Assembly (NCBI GenBank): GCA_021292105.1
Contig: CM037862.1
Coordinates: 7,110,765 to 7,174,764, forward strand
Reading direction: 5' to 3'
Origin: Anadara kagoshimensis
Lineage: Eukaryota > Mollusca > Bivalvia > Arcoida > Arcidae
Length of the DNA stretch: 64,000 nucleotides
Positions 23,300-33,760 of the stretch are shown piece by piece; positions within the stretch are counted from its first letter, which is position 1; each line of letters starts with the position of its first letter. Under the pieces are notes generated by a model. It was not told where the DNA came from. It was given only the letters and a program-made list of their open reading frames with translations, and searched no databases. Both the position numbers and the translations under genes were made by a program.

Positions 23300-24394
23300 T
23301 GCACTCACTCTGAACACACATAGTTATACATTTTGTGTTGATATTTTACCTTGTTTCGACCTCAGTGCTATATATCAAGAATGTCAGTTTTCAGAACGGG
23401 GAGATCATTGTTATTTGAGTCAAAGGATAGTTGTTCCAACATTGCCGAAGGCCTTTCTAAACCTAACCTAATTTCAGTTTATGATCGTACAATTGCCATG
23501 TAACATTTTTGAATGTGCTAAATAATATATTTTTTAAAATGATAAAATATATAGCACATCGAACTCTCGCCTCATTTCCTACAACACGTAGCTATTTTGG
23601 CATGGATATATATTAGTACATGCGTTTGTATACGAGTGATACTCGCAGATGTATTTATACAAAATACAGTTGATTCGACAAAGCAAGAAGTAAGGTTCCA
23701 CAAAGTACACATTTCTAACCCTTAAACAGAACTGTATAGAAACCTAACGAACAAGATAAGACCATGATGACTTCTTTTGTGTCTACAGCAATTGCACCAC
23801 CAAACTATAACATGTTTTAATGTACATTATTGTTATTTAAAACACATGACAGTAATTAGAGGGAATCTAGTAGCTATATATAGCTTGTAATGAACTTCAA
23901 TCTCATGTAAGTTTGTCATTTTTGCGAATTAACGAATTTATTGTTATGATTCATTCTAAAACAACAAGTAGTGTTACAGTGTAAGTAATTGCAGAGCGGG
24001 AGGAGGAGTTCCCTGTAATTTGTCAGTAAATCCATAAAACGATAATGCTGACAGTGATTTCGAAACAAACTACTTAGAACAAGTATTCCTGTCTGTAATT
24101 GTTTTACACTCTATAAAACCCGAAAACGCCCTGAATGGATCATCACATCATAATTATAACTGTGTACCATTATTGTAAAGTTAATAAGTTAATTACATGC
24201 ATTACATAACTCATATTGCTCGTATTTCGAGGCTTGTGATAACAAATGTAAATGCCATCAACGAAGGACACAATGATTGTCTTCTTTTAAGGCCGATTCT
24301 TTAATTGGCGCCATTTTTTTTACCTCGATTCTAGGGCATATACAGGCATTGCGAAAGCACCTTTATTGAAATCAAAGATAAAGGGTCCACTTTC
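23300..24394. other. No recognisable gene
   Basis: AT-rich. Only very short frames. Nothing supported. Confidence 0.5.
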
Positions 24395-24495
24395 TTATGA
24401 AAACTCACGTGTTTAACCTAATTTTCTAGCTTCAAAGTGTTTTACTTTGGTTTGAAATTGTGGTTTGGACATAGATTGGTATATTTGTTTTTAAT
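24395..24495 (+). mobile_element. RT-element tail fragment
   Basis: Contains tcacgtgtttaacctaattt, then gttttactttggtttgaaat and tgtggtttggacatagattg. Confidence 0.65.
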
Positions 24496-24499
24496 TTGG

Positions 24500-25004
24500 A
24501 AACTTGAGGAATCACCCTTGTTAAACTTGGAATAAAGAGACTTGAATTGAACAAATGTTACAGACACAAAGCATGAGTATGTTTATGAGAGGCGTAAGGT
24601 TGCTGTTTATAACATCTGTTTGTAACGGCGTGTAAATGGGGAGTAATTTAACAGAAAACTTATACAAAATATTAAGTAATTGGGCGTGTCTGGAGTATTA
24701 ACTAACGGAAATTTAATTCAAGATAAATCTGGTTCTCAGGGGAGATGATAGATGTGTTTATTTATTGATTCTGTCATCTATTACATCAACGATTAGCGAT
24801 TAAACTGTAACTTACACTCTTGTACATTCATTAAAAAGCGATTTCGAGAAATAATGAAAACTATTTAAGTTAAAGGCAATAGAGGAAGGATTTTTTGAAT
24901 ATTTAAAACTGTATAGACCTTATATGGTATATATTTGGAAACTTGGAATTGAAAATAGGGGTTTGGACTCTGGAATTTGAAGCAATCTTAGAGGCGATAT
25001 ATGA
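24500..25004. other. No recognisable gene
   Basis: AT-rich. Nothing supported. Confidence 0.5.
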
Positions 25005-25155
25005 AACTAATCAAAAACAAACATACTAATCCATGTCCGAATCACAATCCAGAAGCAAAGTAAAAACTTTGGAACTGAGTTAGGTTAGACACGTAAACTT
25101 CCCCACCAGGGAAGTGAGGCCGGGTGCTCCGGAAGGGTAAGCACCTCCTTCACTA
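25005..25155 (-). mobile_element. RT-element tail copy
   Basis: Reads aatcaaaaacaaacatacta, atccatgtccgaatcacaat, then ccaccagggaagtgaggccg and ggtgctccggaagggtaagc. This is the tail in reverse complement and close to the consensus. Confidence 0.8.
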
Positions 25156-25485
25156 AATGTGAAATTATTAGCCTGTGTTTCTACTTAACATGTGTATTTT
25201 TAAAACTGTTATTTTATAAAAATTCAAAAATTAAACACATGCGACCAGTGTACAGCCAGTCGGTGGTTTCCTTTACATAAGTACAAACATTATTTTGCAT
25301 TGCATAGCAAATTAACAAATCTTCATTTACAAAATAAACCAGTATATACAAATACCCTTATTGATTTTAAAATCGTTTTCTCTATTTACCTTTACGTATC
25401 TAACAAAAATCTTAACATCCGTTCAAATTCGACACCGCTGTCGTTCACATTCACGTCAAGTATATAATGACAGTTAAGTCCTTTT

Positions 25486-25487
25486 AC

Positions 25488-25551
<64 letters not shown>
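25486..25551. repeat. (TA)n then (GA)n microsatellite
   Basis: About 11 TA units run into about 22 GA units. The minus-strand open frame here is an artefact of the repeat. Confidence 0.9.
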
Positions 25552-25554
<3 letters not shown>

Positions 25555-25684
25555 ATACATGGTGAAATCCATATCATATGCCATATCAGACCGAGAACCC
25601 AATATCAGACCGAGGGCTTTAGCCCGAGGTTTGATATTGGTCGAGGTCTGATATGGTATATGATATGGATTTCATCATGTTTTA
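25552..25684. mobile_element. Hairpin element end, tcagaccga-type
   Basis: An inverted repeat with arms of about 55 bp: tgaaatccatatcatatgcc against ggtatatgatatggatttca, with repeated atatcagaccgag inside and gctttagc at the centre. A relative lies at 38798-38920. Confidence 0.7.
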
Positions 25685-26559
25685 TTCTGTTTATCATATA
25701 CTTAAACTTTCACCATGTAGAACAAATACATTCGATAACAGACACTGAAAATGACAAAATTGGCCGACTTGAACTTACAAGAAAGTTACTTTTGAAATAA
25801 TATAACTGTTGTGTACGGGTTTTCTTGCCAGAGTTTTCTCAATCTTATGAAATTAATGTCAAATTTCTTGTTCATCTAGTCAGTCATGAATACCAGCAAA
25901 GTAAAATATATATCAATATAATTTCACACATAGCAACAATACTTCATCATTAACCACCTGGGTGGCTCAGTGGTAGTGTTGATAATGTTGATGCAACATT
26001 AAACAAGATATCAACTACTTATTTTCATTACTGTAATTGTACTTATTTTGGTGGGTACATATTTGATAATTTATATTTCTGTTTTTGTTTTACTGGAGTT
26101 TCTCAAATGCCAATGGTGCAGGTTATTTTTGTCTTTCAATGCAGGTAATGCATTGAGAATAAAACTAGTTAAAATCAGTGCATTGCCAAAATATGTACAA
26201 TTACAGTGCATGAAAAATAAAATAAAAAAGTCATCAAACTATCGTCCATTCTAATTGAAACTTCATTAATGCATACAGTTTTATTGAGGATTCAAGAGTC
26301 ATAATTTATTAGTTACACTTTTTTTATATAAACATATTACAACAAATATAGTTTTCAATTATAGATCTAAATTTAATCTGAATCAGAATCAATTACACGG
26401 ATTCTTTACCTTTTTTTTCACCATAATAATTGTTAAAAATAATGTTTCCATGAATTGTTGCTCCATTAAACATGCCAGTGTTGTGAAGGGGGCGAAAAGA
26501 AGCATTGTGAACATTAAGGATGCCGTCCGAGGAGTTTCAAAACGATAAAGTAATTTGTT

Positions 26560-26700
26560 CCGAGTAGCCGGTCTGATATGCATATCAGACCAGCGGTGAT
26601 ACGGCTTTTCCGACCGGGCACGTGCGGTCGGTGATATGGATGACGTCATTTTAGCCGTATCGGGTATGCAGAAACTACGTAATTAGTTCTAAGTATATGA
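26560..26700. mobile_element. Partner end of the tcagaccga-type element
   Basis: Contains ggtctgatatgcatatcaga, then ccgaccgggcacgtgcggtc and gcagaaactacgtaatta. The reverse complement of the same blocks occurs at 38452-38560, next to the other hairpin. The two ends at 25552 and 26700 may therefore bound one ~1.15-kb element. Confidence 0.55.
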
Positions 26701-26754
26701 TAAATATATATATATAGCTAGCTTAGCAAGTATTGTTTAACCAATTTGATAATA

Positions 26755-26890
26755 TTCCATAGCCTTTAGATTATGAATTGAACATGGATTGGTATGTTTG
26801 TTTTTGATTGCTTTATATACGATTGGCACGCGTGAACCTCCACCAGGGAAGTGAGGCCGGGTGCTCAAGAAGGGTAAACACCTTCGAGTA
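26755..26890. mobile_element. Two RT-element tail pieces in opposite orientation
   Basis: 26770-26810 holds the plus-oriented terminal piece (aacatggattggtatgtttg, tttttgatt). 26826-26890 holds a minus-oriented inner piece (ctccaccagggaagtgaggc, gggtgctcaagaagggtaaa). The arrangement looks like a rearrangement or twin-primed insertion. Confidence 0.6.
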
Positions 26891-27754
26891 AAATGGGAAG
26901 GAAAGGAACATGGAGCTATAGGATGTCAATTATATCTAGGATAATTTTTATACTCAAGTTATACTTTTTTCGTATTTATAAATAATATCGTGATTACGAC
27001 CATAAGTCTTTTCCAGGGTCTCGATAAGCCTGGGCTTGCAATATACCAGCGTCAACAAAAAGAATGGAATAAAGCACGTGCGTATTAACAAATTGCATTC
27101 CATTACGTCTGTTTACACGATATACAGACAGTGAAAGAGAGTTCAATCAGATACCGTGATGTGTATCTCTCACCAGGCCCGTCAGTTGATATCAAAGACA
27201 CGACAGATATAGACTGTTTGTATACTTCCATTGTGAAGCAAGAAAGTCGAGATTTCTATATAATTAGCAGAACAAACCGTTTGTTTTAGTCAGAGAACAG
27301 AAAGCTTTCTATGTCAAGTACACAAGATATGTGTGTTCTGTCGGCTTATTACGAGTAATACGAATTATTTTGAGGTGTATTTACACGTTTCTATTATTTA
27401 TCTGTAAGGCAATCAGTGGGACTGGCTAGTCTCAAAAATGGACAGAAAATATAGAAATTATTTTCAATAGTTCATTCTATATATCTGAAAAATATATAAG
27501 CATAAGTGTTTAATTTTTTAGAAAAAAAGAAGAAATTTATTACTCTTATTTGAGTTTATGATAGTATAATTGACGTCATTTATATAAAAATAAAACAAGT
27601 GTTAAAAGAGAATCATTATCATAAATCGGTGCTTATTACTTAGTATTAGGTTGACCTCGCCCTTAATGTTACACCGCGAAGATTAGAAGATATGGCTAAC
27701 AACAACTGAATCATTAAAGTTTTATATGTTATGTTACACGTGTTGTAACTACAT
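26891..27754. other. No recognisable gene
   Basis: AT-rich. Nothing supported. Confidence 0.5.
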
Positions 27755-27975
27755 ATTATACCAGCTTTAATTTCACAGCACTAGACGGCCGTTTCGGTAT
27801 ACAATTCCTCATCATTAGTGCTTGAAAAACAATTGTGAAGCTAAATGTTTAAGGTGTTGAAAAAATATCCAAAGTACAAATAGAACATAAGTATTTTATA
27901 TGTATACATTTTTGATGTATTGATGACGTGACATTTATCTAAGGAAATACTTTGCATGAGGGAGTATATCTTATA
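27755..27975 (-). repeat. Solitary decayed copy of the hammerhead repeat unit
   Basis: The reverse complement of 27755-27975 follows the 340-bp unit from ccctcatgcaaagtatttcc through the hammerhead to actggtataat, but with much divergence between. It is a single copy with no neighbouring units. Confidence 0.75.
27776..27824 (-). ncRNA. Decayed hammerhead motif
   Basis: On the minus strand the core reads ATGATGA where CTGATGA is needed. Stem II reads GGAAT-TGT-ATACC, with one mismatch. GAAAC, GGCCGTC and stem I remain. Loss of the core C should abolish cleavage. Confidence 0.8.
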
Positions 27976-29194
27976 TTTTGAAAACAACACAAACCATTCG
28001 TAAACGTATTTTAGTTTTAGCAATCTACCGACAACTACAACATGTTAAAACATCCTATACTACCTATAATTTTATGTGCAGTTGTAGCATGTTGTTGACC
28101 GTTTCCATCTTAAATTTCTGTCGAGTTTAGTCAACATTAAAACAAATCCCTTTACTTATAACAATTGCATACCATTGGAAAAAGATAAAGATAATATGTT
28201 CAATGGCATTAAAAGGATGTCCATATTTTTGCTAACATACGTCCATGTGCGTCTTTTCTAACGAAGATGCATTTATTACTAAACCTGTTTCAAATCCACG
28301 ACACCAAACGACTGCCACGGAACATAATTCCCACCAGCAGTACCCGGACCAAAACTGCGAAAATCCAAATATCTCACGATGTTAAAATGAGAAAGCAGAA
28401 GAGCCAAAGTGTATTTGCCACGCCCAAGGCGATACGTAAAACGTATTCGTTTTTGAGGAATTTTAAAATTTAAGAAACAATTAATTTTGATAAACAATGT
28501 TTATATGACAATAAAACAATAATTCCTAGGTTCATGATATCCTCGGGTATGTTTAGTTCACCAGCAAAGATACCATTCCAGTAGTTGCTATTATTATTAA
28601 ACTTGATTCAACTTCACAACACCTTAATTATGTGCAACACTCTCTTCACCAATGTTATACGTTTACACAGGCTTTTGTAACAAAAAAAATCTGAGATGGA
28701 ATGTTTGAACCTCACCATGGACACAATATTCATTATGAATCATTCATGAATTTTATCATTGTCGTGTAATCTGTATTTTGTGTTTTTCTTAATTTCTTTT
28801 ATTCTATTCTGCTGTCAGTCTTATTTTATATTATATTTTTATATTTTTGTACACAATTTCGCAACTATTGCAATAATTAACTTTTTAAGGCATCTTCAAT
28901 ATTAAACCTGGCAAACAAGACCACAGTGTTGTCTTATTGTAAGGGAATTAACTCTAAATGGAAACATAATGGAATAACTCTACATTGTTTATCTCTCTTT
29001 ATTGGCAGTAGATGAAATGGGCAATTGCAATAAAGAACGCGATAAAAAAAAGAAAAGAAGAAACAAAACAAACAATACATTTTATACAAGACTTGGACTC
29101 AACGGACATTTGACAAAGAAGTCAGTCGAATGCTGTTCAGTACTCCTTTCATTTACAATAAATGAAGATGATGTACGAAAATTGTAAAATAAAA
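27976..29194. other. No recognisable gene
   Basis: A GC-richer patch at 28290-28445 has frames on both strands (28267-28473 plus, 28279-28497 minus) but no domain or clear splice sites. The remainder is AT-rich. Confidence 0.4.
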
Positions 29195-29632
29195 AAACTA
29201 CATTTGAAGCTATAGGGCAAACGTGATAACTTCAATATTTCTATTGTCAATTTTTATTGTTTTTGCAGCAATATATCCGATTCTCTTGCTTGTGGTTATT
29301 TGTTTGATAGTAAATACGATGATAGAGCTTGTTCCCATTGCAGGAACTTTATACAGCGAGGCTAACATCTTTCAAATAAATGTTGATTCTGGGATATTGT
29401 AAGCTTAGGCTTATTTAAGCTCATAAATACTATGGCCGTCAGCACAATTATATTGATAAGTATAATGCTCTATATCCGAAATTATCCTGGGCATATTAGT
29501 CATTCCGTAGTTTCATGTTCTTTTTATTCTCAATTTGGATTTTACACATGACGGATCGAGCTACCTAGACCGGAAATGATTAATCTTTCCGGGGCACCCG
29601 TCATCATTTTACTACTGCAAAATCACGTGTTT
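29195..29632 (+). mobile_element. Decayed RT-element fragment and first part of its tail
   Basis: Blocks aaacgtgataacttcaatat, cttgttcccattgcaggaac, taagcttaggcttatttaag and cccgtcatcattttactact line up with the element at 37690-38450. The tail stops at cacgtgttt (about 29632), where the hammerhead repeat begins. It resumes at 30380. Confidence 0.7.
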
Positions 29633-29673
29633 GATGATGAGGAATTGTATTCCGAAACGGCCGTCTAGTGCTG
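29633..29673 (+). ncRNA. Hammerhead motif with its 5' stem I strand replaced
   Basis: The left junction cuts the motif. TGATGA, stem II, GAAA, stem III and GTC are present, but the base before TGATGA is A and the stem I 5' strand is lost to tail sequence. It is expected to be inactive. Confidence 0.8.
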
Positions 29674-29961
29674 TAAAATTAAAACTGGTATAATATGTAA
29701 TTTAAACCCCTGAGCCGATATCTCTGCTGGTGGCTGGTGCCCCGAGGATATCACCAACTCAGTAGGCAATAATTTCGTATTATTGTCAGAAATGTACTAT
29801 AATTGTCTAAATTTCCTGCGAGTTAAAATTTGAAATTTCTCAAAAACTAAGATATACTACCTCATGCAAAGTATTTCCTTAGCTTAATTTGGTAAAATAT
29901 TTTGGTCCTTTGGGTAGCTTTTCAACATCTTCAAAATAATTTTGGTTTCATAATTTTGGTC

Positions 29962-30010
29962 CAAGCACTACTGATGAGGAATTGTATTCCGAAACGGCCG
30001 TTTAGTGCTG
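29962..30010 (+). ncRNA. Type I hammerhead ribozyme with a GUU cleavage triplet
   Basis: Core CTGATGA (29971-29977), perfect stem II and GAAA are present. The triplet is GTT rather than GTC. Stem I pairs CA(A)G-CACTA with TAGTG-CTG. GUU is permitted in the NUH rule but is slower. Confidence 0.85.
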
Positions 30011-30300
30011 TAAAATTAAAACTGGTATAATATGTAATTTAAACCCCTGAGCCGATATCTCTGTTGGTGGCTGGTGCCCCGAGGATATCACCAACTCAGT
30101 AGGCAATAATTTCGTATTATTGTCAGAAATGTACTATAATTGTCTAAATTTCCTGCAAGTTATAATTTGAAATTTCTCAAAAACTAAGATATACTCCCTC
30201 ATGCAAAGTATTTCCTTAGCTTAATTTGGTAAAATATATTTTGGTCCTTTGGGTAGCTTTTAAACATCTTCAAAATAATTTTGGTGTCATGATTTTGGTC

Positions 30301-30349
30301 CAAGCACTACTGATGAGGAATTGTATTCCGAAACGGCCGTCTAGTGCTG
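30301..30349 (+). ncRNA. Type I hammerhead ribozyme, intact
   Basis: CTGATGA at 30310-30316, GGAAT-TGT-ATTCC, GAAA, CGGCC and GTC, with cleavage predicted after 30341. Stem I has the CACTA / TAGTG pairing plus CAAG / CTG. Confidence 0.92.
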
Positions 30350-30379
30350 TAAAATTAAAACTGGTATAATATGTAATTT

Positions 30380-30455
30380 AACGATTTCAAAGTTTTTATT
30401 TTTATTTTAGGATTGTGATTTCGACATAGACTGATATTTTTGTTTTTAGTATATT
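30380..30455 (+). mobile_element. Resumed terminal part of the interrupted RT-element tail
   Basis: Begins aacgatttcaaagtttttat and continues through aggattgtgatttcgacata and a gttttta end. This is the piece that follows cacgtgttt in uninterrupted copies. Confidence 0.75.
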
Positions 30456-30514
30456 TTAATTTTCAAATCTAATATAATTAAGATATTGATTCTCAAGTTT
30501 AAATTCTTTAATTT

Positions 30515-30655
30515 CACACGCGAAGCGTGTAGCTAGAAAAACCTTAGGAACTTACCTTTCTGGAGCATCGGTCTCACTTATCAGGTGGGAGTTCAAATTC
30601 CTCAAAGTTTTACTCTCTTTAGGGATTGTAATTTGGACATGGATCGATATTTGTG
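30515..30655 (+). mobile_element. RT-element tail copy
   Basis: Contains gtgtagctagaaaaacctta, cttacctttctggagcatcg, gtctcacttatcaggtggga and gtaatttggacatggatcga in tail order. Confidence 0.7.
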
Positions 30656-32019
30656 TGGTGATATAAAATGTATCTGGGAAATGACGTGATGTGTTGTCAG
30701 ATTATTGTATACTGTTTGTCGTATGCCTTCATAATAATTTACAATCAACATCTACCCATGGGTTTCACGGACCGGAGTCACCAAGTGATACTAGTACACT
30801 CGCCTAAATGTAACGACGACCGGCGTTTTATTCGACGATATACCACGGACGAATGTTGAGTATTTCTAAATCAACCTCCACCCCTGGTATATCGTGGAAT
30901 ATTACTCGGTTCGGAGTTCACATGCGAAAGAATGTATATCACGAGGCGGCGAAGCCATCGCTATTATTTCTAAATATCTGCGTGACGTAAAACATCTTGT
31001 AAAATGTTACGTCAAGTGCTTATTTACGTTTTGTTTAAAGGCCGGGGTGACTTATGTAAATATCCCATCTCTTATATGGCCAAAAAGGTGTGTCTGAGGT
31101 GACCTTATGTTAAATTAAATTTGTAAATAAATCCGCATGGCGTGTGTTTCATCTAAAATAACGCTAATGTAGAATAACAGTCATTTGTAGATGTTTGGAT
31201 TCCTTCAATTTAAATAGCCATTTACTCCATATACACATTATATCAATGTATAATCAAACACAGTTTATGTATACATGTCTATTGAATAGCTTCCAAACTT
31301 TGAATCTTGTTAGGAAATTTAATTTCTTTTATGTTTTTCTGATTGGTTTCCTTTTATAGTTGAGTCAAGGCCTTTAAGATATTACAATTAATTAATGTAC
31401 ATTACACTTCTACATGTATACTGGTAACACTGCAAGCAACACTATATTGAGCTTTTATGGTGATGATTATAAATAGATGTCTCTAAATAGACAAGCAAGA
31501 CTCTTGAATGCAATACATTCTCTTATGCCAGCACAAAGAAAAAACAAATCTTTGAAATTTCTTTACAACTGCAAGGTTTTAACACTTTTTGTCTGGTTTC
31601 TTTTAACAGGCAGAGCACGAAGCAGCAATACACCTTTGTTTATGTATATACAAATATTAATAACGTCATTATTTGTTTACGTACTTTAAGTTACACAATT
31701 GTGTTGTGTGACTCGCCTACTTAATCAACGGTCTTTAAAATTATTCTTTGATAGAGGAAAATCAATATATATTCCAAAGCATGTCGATGCACTTTATCTT
31801 TTGTGTGAGGTTAAGTAGTTTTATTATCATAATATATTCAGTCATTTGAACGAACCGGCTTCAAAATGTTTTGTACGGGTATAATTTTGTAACTTAAAGT
31901 ACGTAAACACGACAGACACGTGGTAAGACAATAAAGAAGTGACTTAAAATATAATTTACTTCCTTGTTAGGATTCTCAGAAAGACATACATAGCCATTTT
32001 CAAAATATCTCTTCCGCAG
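30656..32019. other. No recognisable gene
   Basis: Short open frames at 30668-30859, 30894-31097 and 31477-31689 show no domain. It may include the promoter region of the HSPA12-like gene, but no element can be defended. Confidence 0.4.
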
Positions 32020-32066
32020 GTTTACCTCAGTGCAGTTGGTTGGGTATCGCCGTTCCTTAATTCCAT
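32020..32066 (+). other. Candidate non-coding first or second exon of the HSPA12-like gene
   Basis: A 47-nt segment is framed by a good acceptor (tatctcttccgcag) and a strong donor (gtaagtag) about 1.4 kb upstream of the start codon. It has no usable start codon, so if spliced it would be 5' UTR joined to an acceptor near 33426 or 33453. This rests on splice-site appearance only. Confidence 0.3.
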
Positions 32067-32544
32067 GTAAGTAGACATTATGATAAAACTATGTGTTTCA
32101 GATATTATATATTATCCTTTAATTTTTAATGAAAAGATTTTGAAAGCAAAAAAGATTATCTAAATTTTTTTATCGTAGCAGGCCTTACAATTGAACGCAG
32201 TGCAGTCATATAACTTCATAACCTCATTTTTATTTAAAAACCAACACTCAGGCCATATCTGTGAAACAAATGCACTGTAAGAATGAAAAGCTGGTATATT
32301 GCTGCATCAACAGCAATATATAAAATAAAAGTTAAATAGTTGGTCATACAGCTTCAAATGAAGCCTTTCGTAGGTAAAGATGCCATGTTATTATACTGTC
32401 ATATAAGTTGATTTTTGTTGGGTTTTTTTCAAAGTTTCTTCAGCTGAATTTTAACTTATTTTTATGGTCGTCGTTACATAATTGTTGGAAATATGACGTC
32501 TCTCTATCCAAGGTGACCCTGGATATTGACATCACTTAGTCACA

Positions 32545-32648
32545 CATTCTTACATTCCAATTTAGGATCTCTCATGTGAAAGATGTAGCTAGCAAGCAAA
32601 AATACCCAGTCTCATTTCCCTGGTAAAATTATACTAAATTTACCAGTT
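32545..32648 (+). mobile_element. RT-element tail fragment
   Basis: Reads attccaatttaggatctctc, agatgtagctagcaagcaaa and cccagtctcatttccctggt. It is cut off by the MITE that starts at 32649. Confidence 0.55.
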
Positions 32649-33327
32649 TTAATAGGATACTGAAGTCTAGGGTATTATGACCAAAATCGATAGTTATAAG
32701 TACAATATTAATAATAAAATTTAAAAAAAAAAATTATTCCATTAAGATATATATTTCGCTATTTGAAAATTCCCGAAAATCATCGCCGCAGCTCTTTGTG
32801 TTGGAGGTGAGAAGAACACGCTGTGACGTCAGTGTGATCAAACCTCGCCATGCTATCAATAGTGTGGTTACAGTATATGTGTGAAAATTGTTAAAATATT
32901 GTTTAAGTATGGTTACATGTGCGTAATAAACTCTTAATTACCTGTATGCGAGAAAGGGATGTAAATTCTACTTTTAAGAAATTGAAATCTTATCGATTTA
33001 TCGTGAAAAAATAAAAGAATATTTTATCATTTTAGGTCAGTTGATGCATAGATCACTGTGCACATGATTTAGCCGATATTGGTCATTATTCAATTTAAAA
33101 TAAGTCTAAATAGAGACAAGTTCTAAGTTATTATAATTTTTGAATTATTTTTACAATCAACGTTCGCACACAAAAGAGCTGCGGCGATGATTTTCGTGAA
33201 TTGTTAAATAGCGAAATATATATTTTAATGGAAGAGTAATTTTTAATTTTTGTTTAATTTATTATTAATATTGTACTTATAACTATCGATTTTGGTCATA
33301 GTCCCCTAGACTTCAGTATCCCTTTAA
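32649..33327. mobile_element. TTAA-flanked MITE with ~140-bp inverted repeats
   Basis: TTAA at 32649-32652 and 33324-33327 flank ends tgggatactgaagtct-like on the left (taggatactgaagtctaggg) and its inverted match cctagacttcagtatccc on the right. The arms run through atcgatagttataagtacaa, atatatatttcgctattt and aaatcatcgccgcagctctt. A TTAA target suggests mobilisation by a piggyBac-like transposase. It ends 128 bp before the HSPA12 start codon. Confidence 0.85.
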
Positions 33328-33362
33328 ATACATTGTCATCGTGAACGAGCCATACAGCAGTT

Positions 33363-33368
33363 TATAAA
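33363..33368 (+). promoter_or_regulatory. Possible TATA box
   Basis: TATAAA about 87 bp upstream of the HSPA12-like start codon, with CCAAT close by at 33375. It is only plausible if transcription starts here rather than at an upstream exon. No heat-shock element was seen next to it. Confidence 0.25.
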
Positions 33369-33454
33369 TGTTCAACCAATATCAACAATGCTAATAAAAA
33401 ATAAACACACTTATTTGCATTTATAGTGACTGGTATAGACGCTATGTGTGCAGA

Positions 33455-33760
33455 ATGGCAAGTGGATGCGATTACCTGTTGGTAGCGGCAATTGATATCG
33501 GAACCACCTTCTCCGGTTATGCGTTTTCCTTCCGTTACGAATACGAAAGTGACCCAACACATGTCTGTACCAACAGTTGGATGGCTGGAACGCTTATTTC
33601 ACATAAAACGTCAACCTGTGCCTTATTTAAGCCGGACGGGACATTCCATTCTTTTGGGTATGAAGCTGAAGACACCTATTCCAACTTAGTTTTAGATGAT
33701 GATGATTATAAGGATTGGTACTACTTTAGAAGGTTTAAAATGAAGTTGTACGAGGAACAA
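33455..33760 (+). CDS. HSPA12-like exon 1
   Basis: Codes 102 residues, from MASGCDYLL to KLYEEQ. It contains the N-terminal ATP phosphate-binding loop and the WYYFRRFKMKLY block typical of the family. It ends on a codon boundary at donor gtatgt. Confidence 0.88.

Larger units (their letters stand above)
29633..30379 (+). repeat. Second hammerhead-repeat array (2+ units) inserted in an RT-element tail
   Basis: The unit is the same as in the 17146 array, with scattered differences (for example ctagtgctg for ctagtgttg). The step is 337-339 bp. It runs from inside one hammerhead to just past another, so both edges lie near the ribozyme. The flanks are the two halves of one RT-element tail, each ending in ttt next to the junction. 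Confidence 0.85.

Noticed and set aside
24043-24068. Another hammerhead (ctgacagtgatttcgaaac)
   Set aside because: The core does not match CTGANGA, and no stem II or stem I can be formed.
25392-25577. A Ser/Leu-rich peptide gene
   Set aside because: Translation of (GA)n and (TA)n repeats.
33446-33454. GTG at 33446 as the HSPA12 start
   Set aside because: Eukaryotic initiation at GTG is unlikely, and ATG at 33455 lies nine bases downstream in frame just ahead of the conserved motif.
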